Part shown: in pieces, positions 59,281 to 64,000 of the stretch | Layout: each line of letters begins with the position of its first letter | How positions within the stretch are numbered: the stretch's first letter is position 1 | Source: Mumia sp. ZJ1417 | Lineage (GTDB): Bacteria > Actinomycetota > Actinomycetes > Propionibacteriales > Nocardioidaceae | Assembly: GCF_014127285.1 (NCBI RefSeq) | Contig: NZ_CP059901.1 | Location: 2,046,001 to 2,110,000 of the forward strand | DNA length: 64,000 nt | Reading direction: 5' to 3' | The notes under the pieces: generated by a model | Databases searched by the model: none | What the model saw: only the letters and a program-made list of their open reading frames with translations | What the model was told of the DNA's origin: nothing | Translations under genes and position numbers: made by a program

Positions 59281-62031
59281 CTATTCGGAGACGGAGGTGT
59301 ACGAGACGACGCCGCGGCGCAGGAGGTCGGCGGCGGCGCGTGCCTTCGACCGCAGCCCCTTGTCCGTCGCCGCGGCCGCGACCTGCTCGATCACGTCGAG
59401 CAGCTGCTTGACCGCCCGTACGAAGTCGCCCGCGGCGATGTCGTTGGTCTCCAGCACCTCGTCGAGGTCATGGCCCGAGGCCCACTGCCACGCCGTCCAC
59501 GCGAAGCCGAAGTCGGGCCGCCGCAGGAACGACAGCCGGTGCGAGCGCTCGACCTGCTCCAGCTCGGCCCACGTACGGCTCATCTCGTCGGCCACGATCG
59601 CCGACCGCCCCCGCGGGAACTGCGGAGGACCGTCGCCCTCGGGATTGCGTGACTCGTACGTCAGTCCGCTCAGCACCGCGGCGAGCTCGGCGGGCTCCAG
59701 CTCGTCCCACGTCCCGCGGCGCAGGCACTCCCCCGCGAGCAGGTCGAGCTCGGAGTAGAGCCGCTGCAGCCGCTGGCCGTCGGGCGTGACGGTGTCGCCG
59801 TCGAGGTAGCCGAGCTCGTCCAGCACCTCGCACACCCGGTCGAACTGGCGGGCGACGGTGTTGGTGCGCTGCTCGATGCGGCGCCGCTGGTTGCTCGTGT
59901 CGCGCTCCAGCCGGAACCAGCGCTCGGCCCAGCGTGCGTGCTCCTCGCGGTCGGGGCACTGGTGGCACGGGTGGTTCTTGAGCTCCGTGCGCAGCTCGTC
60001 GATCTGCGGGTCGTGGACCGGCGCGCCCTTGCTCCGGCGCGAGTTCGGGAGGTCGAGGTCACGGGTCTTGTATCGCAGCGTCGACGAGAGGTCGCGGCGC
60101 TGCTGGGGGTTGCGGGCGTTGAACGACTTTGGCACCCGGATCCGCGTCGTGGCCTCGATCGGCGTCGGGAAGTCGACGAGACCGAGGCGCCGCGCGTGCC
60201 GGTCGGCGGTGAGCACGAACGGGCGCGGTGCGCTGCGGTCCTGGCTGGTTCCCGGATCGAGGATGACCGCCCAGCCGGCCCAGCGACCTGCGGGCACGGC
60301 GATGACGTCGCCCGGCCGCAGACGTGAGAGCGAGGCCGCGACGTCGTCGGCGTGCGCAGAGCGACGCTTGCGGGACGCGGCCTGCTCGAGATCCTTCACG
60401 CGCCGGCGCAGCGACGCGTACTCCATGAAGTCGCCCTGCGAGCACGCCGCCGCCTCCGCGTACCCGGCGAGCGCCTCGTCGGCCTTGTGCACCTGCCGCG
60501 CGAGGCCGACGACCTGACGGTCGGCCTGGAACTGCGCGAACGACTGCTCCAGCATCTGGCGTGCCGTCGCGCGGCCGACCTGGTGGACGAGGTTGACGGC
60601 CATGTTGTACGAGGGGTGGAACGACGACCGGAGCGGATACGTACGGGTCGACGCGAGGCCCGCGACGTGCTTCGGGTCGAGGCCTGGCTGCCAGAGGACG
60701 ACGCCGTGTCCTTCGACGTCGATGCCACGACGTCCGGCCCGGCCGGTGAGCTGGGTGTACTCCCCTGCGGTGACCTCGGCGTGCGTCTCGCCGTTCCACT
60801 TCGTGAGCTTCTCGATGACGACCGAGCGCGCCGGCATGTTGATCCCGAGGGCCAGCGTCTCGGTCGCGAACACCGCCTTGACGAGCCCCGCGCTGAACAG
60901 GTGCTCGACGATCTCCTTGAACGTCGGGAGCATCCCCGCGTGGTGCGCCGCGACGCCACGGGCAAGCCCCTCGACGAACGCCGGGTAGCCGAGGACGCCG
61001 AGGTCGGCGCTCGGCAGCGACGCCGTCGCCTCCTCCACGTACGCCCGGATCTCGCGCTCCTCTGCGGGAGTCGTCAGCCGCAGGTGGGACGCGAGGCACT
61101 GCTCGACCGCGGCCTGGCACCCTGCACGGCTGAAGATGAACGTGATCGCCGGCAGCAGCCCGGCCGCGTCGAGCCGGTCGAGGACCTCGACCCTGTTGGG
61201 CGTGAAGTGGCGCGAGCGATGGCGGTGGGCCCCGTACGACTGCCCGCGCTTGCCGCGCTTGCCTGGGCCGCCACCCGCGCGTCCGACCTGGCGCATGCGC
61301 CACTCGTCGCGAGCGATGCGCTCGAGCTCGCCGTTGACCCGCCCGCCGGCGGCGGGATCCTCCTCGAACAGGTCGTACAGGCGCCTGCCGACGAGGACGT
61401 GCTGATAGAGCGGCACCGGGCGGCGCTCGGAGACGACGGTGACGGTGTCGCCGCGGACCTCCGAGAGCCAGTCGCCGAACTCCTCGGCATTGGAGACGGT
61501 CGCCGAGAGCGAGACCACCTGCACCGACTCCGGCAGGTGGATGATGACCTCCTCCCAGACCGCGCCGCGGAACCGGTCGGCGAGGTAGTGGACCTCGTCC
61601 ATCACCACGTAGCCCAGGCCCGCGAGCGTGCGGGACCCCGCGTACAGCATGTTGCGCAGCACCTCGGTCGTCATGATGACGATCGGCGCCTCGCCGTTGA
61701 TCGTGTTGTCACCGGTCAGGAGCCCGACGCGGTCGGCGCCGTAGCGCTCCGCGAGATCGTGGAACTTCTGGTTGGACAACGCCTTGATCGGCGTCGTGTA
61801 GAAGCACTTGCGCCCGGTCGCGAGCGCGAGGTGGACGGCGAACTCACCGACGAGGGTCTTGCCGGAGCCCGTCGGCGCGGCGACGAGCACGCCGTGCCCC
61901 GCCTCCAGCGCCTCGCACGACTCGATCTGGAAGTCGTCGAGGCTGAAGTCGTAGAGTCCGGCGAACTCGGCGAGGAGAGGATTGGCCTGCGCGGCCCGGA
62001 ACTGGGAATAGCGCTCCGCCGGTGAGGTCAT
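59281..62031 (-). CDS. helY: HelY-type DEAD/DEAH superfamily II helicase
   Basis: The 916-residue protein has Walker A 'LVAAPTGSGKTLVGEFAVHL', the DEVH box in 'YVVMDEVHYLADRF', 'SATVSNAEEFGDWL' and 'YTQLTGRAGRRGIDVEGHGV', and a C-terminal DSHCT domain ('LDLLAGECLRRGTWDELEPA'). This is the Ski2/Mtr4-like form of actinobacteria (HelY). Probably unwinds RNA. It lies in the conserved order pafC-tatA-tatC-helY, with a 9-base gap to tatC. Confidence 0.9.
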   Translation of the reverse strand: MTSPAERYSQFRAAQANPLLAEFAGLYDFSLDDFQIESCEALEAGHGVLVAAPTGSGKTLVGEFAVHLALATGRKCFYTTPIKALSNQKFHDLAERYGADRVGLLTGDNTINGEAPIVIMTTEVLRNMLYAGSRTLAGLGYVVMDEVHYLADRFRGAVWEEVIIHLPESVQVVSLSATVSNAEEFGDWLSEVRGDTVTVVSERRPVPLYQHVLVGRRLYDLFEEDPAAGGRVNGELERIARDEWRMRQVGRAGGGPGKRGKRGQSYGAHRHRSRHFTPNRVEVLDRLDAAGLLPAITFIFSRAGCQAAVEQCLASHLRLTTPAEEREIRAYVEEATASLPSADLGVLGYPAFVEGLARGVAAHHAGMLPTFKEIVEHLFSAGLVKAVFATETLALGINMPARSVVIEKLTKWNGETHAEVTAGEYTQLTGRAGRRGIDVEGHGVVLWQPGLDPKHVAGLASTRTYPLRSSFHPSYNMAVNLVHQVGRATARQMLEQSFAQFQADRQVVGLARQVHKADEALAGYAEAAACSQGDFMEYASLRRRVKDLEQAASRKRRSAHADDVAASLSRLRPGDVIAVPAGRWAGWAVILDPGTSQDRSAPRPFVLTADRHARRLGLVDFPTPIEATTRIRVPKSFNARNPQQRRDLSSTLRYKTRDLDLPNSRRSKGAPVHDPQIDELRTELKNHPCHQCPDREEHARWAERWFRLERDTSNQRRRIEQRTNTVARQFDRVCEVLDELGYLDGDTVTPDGQRLQRLYSELDLLAGECLRRGTWDELEPAELAAVLSGLTYESRNPEGDGPPQFPRGRSAIVADEMSRTWAELEQVERSHRLSFLRRPDFGFAWTAWQWASGHDLDEVLETNDIAAGDFVRAVKQLLDVIEQVAAAATDKGLRSKARAAADLLRRGVVSYTSVSE

Positions 62032-62040
62032 GCCTCCAGC

Positions 62041-62961
62041 CTACGGGGCCGGGCGCGAGCCACCCGTCTCGTCGTCGTCCAGGTCGCTCGGTCTGTCGTC
62101 GTCGAGGTTGCGTTCGACGACGATCTCCGACATCGCGTCATCCGAGACTGCCAAGCCCTCGGCTGCGGCGCGCTTGGCACGTCGACGGTCGACGAGATGC
62201 GCGATCACCTCGGCGATGAGGAACAGCAGCGTCATCGGCAGCGCCAGCACGACCATCGTCAACGGGTCCGTCGATGGTGTCGCGAGCGCGGCAAAGACGA
62301 AGGTCCCGACGATGATCCATGCGCGTGATCGGGCGAGCTGCGCGCCCGACACCGCACCCATCGCACTGAGGAGCACGACGAACAGCGGGATCTCAAACGC
62401 CACCGAGAACACCAGCAGGATGCGGAGCACGAAGGCCAGGTAGTCCGGGAGCGCGTTGAAGTTCGAGGCGAAGTCGGGCGTGAAGCCCATCAGGAGCTCG
62501 ATGCCCTTGGGGAGCACCAGGTAGCCAGTGATGAACCCGATGATGAACAGCGGGCCGGCGATCGCGCAGAAGAGGATCGTCCAACGGCGCTCGTTGCGGT
62601 GCATCGCAGGAACGATGAAGGCCCAGATCTGGTAGAGCCAGATCGGGCTCGACACGACAAGCCCCGCGACCAGGGAGATCTTGAGCGCGAAGGTGAACGG
62701 ATCGGCGATGCCGGAGAACGTCAACGCCTCGTTGATGTCCTGGCCGTTCTCCTCCAGCGTCTCGACGGCCTGGAAGTACGGAACGGTCAGAAAGTCGAGC
62801 AGCTGGTCGTAGAAGAATGCCGCGAGGATCGTGCCGGCGACGATCGCCAGCACCGCCCTGAGGAGGCGGTCACGAAGCTCCCGCAGGTGCGCGGCCAGCG
62901 GCATCGTGCCATCTGGGGAGTCGGCCGGGTTCGGCCGCTTCCCTCGGGAGATGAGCGCCAC
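62041..62961 (-). CDS. tatC: TatC, twin-arginine translocase receptor
   Basis: This 306-residue membrane protein has the TatC start 'MPLAAHLRELRDRLLRAVLA', six membrane segments, and 'FTFALKISLVAGLVVSSPIW' then 'LYQIWAFIVPAMHRNERRWT', the receptor features for twin-arginine signals. A long acidic and polar C-terminal tail (about residues 255-306) follows. It lies eight bases after tatA on the same strand, as the operon tatA-tatC-helY. Confidence 0.92.
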   Translation of the reverse strand: MALISRGKRPNPADSPDGTMPLAAHLRELRDRLLRAVLAIVAGTILAAFFYDQLLDFLTVPYFQAVETLEENGQDINEALTFSGIADPFTFALKISLVAGLVVSSPIWLYQIWAFIVPAMHRNERRWTILFCAIAGPLFIIGFITGYLVLPKGIELLMGFTPDFASNFNALPDYLAFVLRILLVFSVAFEIPLFVVLLSAMGAVSGAQLARSRAWIIVGTFVFAALATPSTDPLTMVVLALPMTLLFLIAEVIAHLVDRRRAKRAAAEGLAVSDDAMSEIVVERNLDDDRPSDLDDDETGGSRPAP

Positions 62962-62969
62962 GAGTCAGG

Positions 62970-63245
62970 TCAGGGCGTGTCGGTGTGCTTGTCGTACGCC
63001 GTCGGCCGGGTCGGCTGGACCACGTCGGACGGCAGCGTGGCGGGCTTCTCCTCGACGGCCTTCACCGTCGTGGCAGTCGTCTTGTCGTCCTCGTCGTCGT
63101 CGATGAGCCCCTTGGTCTCCGACTTGAAGATCCGCAGGGCACGGCCCGACCCCCGAGCGAGCTCGGGGAGCTTCTTCGCACCGAACAGCAGGACCAGGAC
63201 AGCCAGGATGAGAACGATCTCCATCGGGCCGATCTGCTTGAACAT
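62970..63245 (-). CDS. tatA: TatA, twin-arginine translocase pore subunit
   Basis: The 91-residue protein has a single membrane helix with the TatA pattern: 'GPMEIVLILAVLVLLFGAKK' then 'LPELARGSGRALRIFKSETK', then an amphipathic helix and an acidic/Thr-rich tail. It forms the Tat pore with TatC next door. ATG at 63245 follows GAGGT. Confidence 0.92.
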   Translation of the reverse strand: MFKQIGPMEIVLILAVLVLLFGAKKLPELARGSGRALRIFKSETKGLIDDDEDDKTTATTVKAVEEKPATLPSDVVQPTRPTAYDKHTDTP

Positions 63246-63278
63246 AGTGACCTCAGTTTCTCAGTGCGGGCTGAGCCT

Positions 63279-64000
63279 TCATTCGGCATCGTACGCCGCA
63301 AGTGAAGCACGAGTCTCGCTGACTATCTGCTCGGCGAGACGTGTGGGCTCCACCACACGGATATTACCTCCGGCGCGAAGGACGAAGCGCTTGAGCCACG
63401 CCTCGTCACCCGTGACGACCTTGATCCGGACCCAACCATCCTCGTCGGTGCCGAGCTCAGTGTGGTCGACATACTCCCGAACCCACAAGGCGTTGGGGTG
63501 CAACGCGACCACGGCCTCGTACGCGTCGTCGTGCGGCTGGAACAGTCGGGTGGCGTAGTCGCGGGGCTCGACCCCCTCGTGCTCCGCCACGGCGTCGTCA
63601 AGGATCTCGATGCGCTCGACGCGGTCCAGGCGGAAGAGCCGCACGTCGTGCGCGCGGTAGCACCAACCCTCGAGGTAGAGGCGTCCCTCCGCGGTGATCA
63701 GCCGCAACGGGTCGACGTCACGGTCGGTCAGCTCGTCGCGTGACTCGACGCGGTACTGGAGGTGGAGTCGGCGTCCCTGGCGCAGCGCCTCAGCGACCCG
63801 CTCGTGGACCTGCGACTCGGCGTCCTCGACGAGAACCTCGGCCGCGCCCGCGCCGAGGTCGGCGTCGCCGGTCGCCGCGGTCAGCTTGGCGAGCGCGGAC
63901 TCCAGCGCCGCCAGATCGCGTCCGGCGACGGTCTCCTTGAGGGCGCGCAGCGCCGTGATCAGCGACGCGGCCTCGTAGCCGTTGAGGCGCAGCGGCCGCT
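63279..64000 (-). CDS. pafC: PafC-like WYL-domain regulator, start beyond window
   Basis: The visible 240 residues end a WYL protein: 'RPLRLNGYEAASLITALRAL' near the edge, 'DPLRLITAEGRLYLEGWCYR' (WYL core), and C-terminal 'EAWLKRFVLRAGGNIRVVEP'. The WYL block binds nucleic acid ligands in PafBC, the mycobacterial DNA-damage regulator. Its place before tatA fits PafC. The N-terminal HTH lies off the right edge. The gene name is by synteny. Confidence 0.8.
   Translation of the reverse strand, partial: RPLRLNGYEAASLITALRALKETVAGRDLAALESALAKLTAATGDADLGAGAAEVLVEDAESQVHERVAEALRQGRRLHLQYRVESRDELTDRDVDPLRLITAEGRLYLEGWCYRAHDVRLFRLDRVERIEILDDAVAEHEGVEPRDYATRLFQPHDDAYEAVVALHPNALWVREYVDHTELGTDEDGWVRIKVVTGDEAWLKRFVLRAGGNIRVVEPTRLAEQIVSETRASLAAYDAE

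Noticed and set aside
60352-62025. Plus-strand open frame of 557 codons
   Set aside because: Exactly opposite the HelY helicase; no recognisable domain. Shadow.

Overview
This is a high-GC actinobacterial chromosome segment, most likely from the Nocardioidaceae/Propionibacteriales. The evidence is the adjacent helY-like helicase, tatC, tatA and pafC-like WYL genes at the right end, an rbpA gene behind a SigR-type promoter, neighbouring lnt and ppm genes, many GTG starts, frequent CGTACG strings, and a copy of a 'GGTCTCGATAC...CTCGACCAG' interspersed repeat of the kind I associate with Nocardioides-like genomes. The genus is an inference. I saw no rRNA, tRNA or CRISPR.

Layout. 1-13 kb: a tyrosine recombinase cut by the left edge, a DUF4239 membrane-protein pair, then mostly small stand-alone enzymes (RibD-like reductase, threonine-dehydratase-like enzyme, F420/FMN proteins, DAO-family oxidase, isochorismatase-like hydrolase), an ArsR/SRPBCC operon with two operators, a deleted inositol-monophosphatase pseudogene, and a DGPF/YCII + ECF42 sigma factor pair with a matching promoter. 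13-17 kb: a decayed RelBE-type toxin-antitoxin pair, a HIT protein, then a likely mobile or plasmid-derived module: a zinc-motif coiled-coil protein divergent from a XerD-like recombinase across an AT-rich repeat array. 17-20.6 kb: MTHFR-like protein, GNAT, Imm-5-like protein with TetR, and a PlsC acyltransferase. 20.6-25.5 kb: arsenic resistance (arsR, arsM, acr3, arsC) followed by an AbiEi-like/Fic fusion. 25.5-34 kb: VOC proteins, a UvrA-like ATPase, AraC, a DUF2975/XRE pair, SDR, phosphatase, a SigJ-like remnant and a secreted SMP-30-like protein, with several broken genes. 34-44.4 kb: small enzymes, a TauE/SafE exporter, an XRE/MmyB-type regulator with a palindromic operator, a secreted S1 protease, a phosphoribosyltransferase, a VIT-family transporter and adenosine deaminase. 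44.5-50 kb: an XRE-MurA fusion behind an 18-bp palindrome, a truncated LuxR gene, GDPD and a UMF1-type transporter, then rbpA. 50-59 kb: epoxide hydrolase/MarR, FxsA, ppm and lnt, an amidohydrolase/GNAT pair, Lrp, an M24 peptidase, a 5'-3' exonuclease, and a thiamine-binding-family protein flanked by tandem repeats. 59-64 kb: helY, tatC, tatA and a pafC-like gene.

How the genes work together. Many small operons pair a regulator with an enzyme across a palindrome that I could read directly (near 7.0, 8.8, 19.86, 30.0, 37.9, 44.5 and 50.5 kb), and two alternative-sigma promoters match their expected targets (ECF42 at 11.4 kb, SigR at 48.8 kb). The window also holds at least six decaying genes, concentrated in the accessory stretches (10.1, 13.1-13.4, 28.8, 32.3, 33.7-34.0 and 46.1-46.5 kb).

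The best candidates for poorly described biology are the XRE-MurA fusion with its operator (44.5-46.0 kb), the coiled-coil/recombinase module with repeat array and long hairpin (14.2-16.6 kb), and the AbiEi-like/Fic fusion (24.0-25.5 kb).
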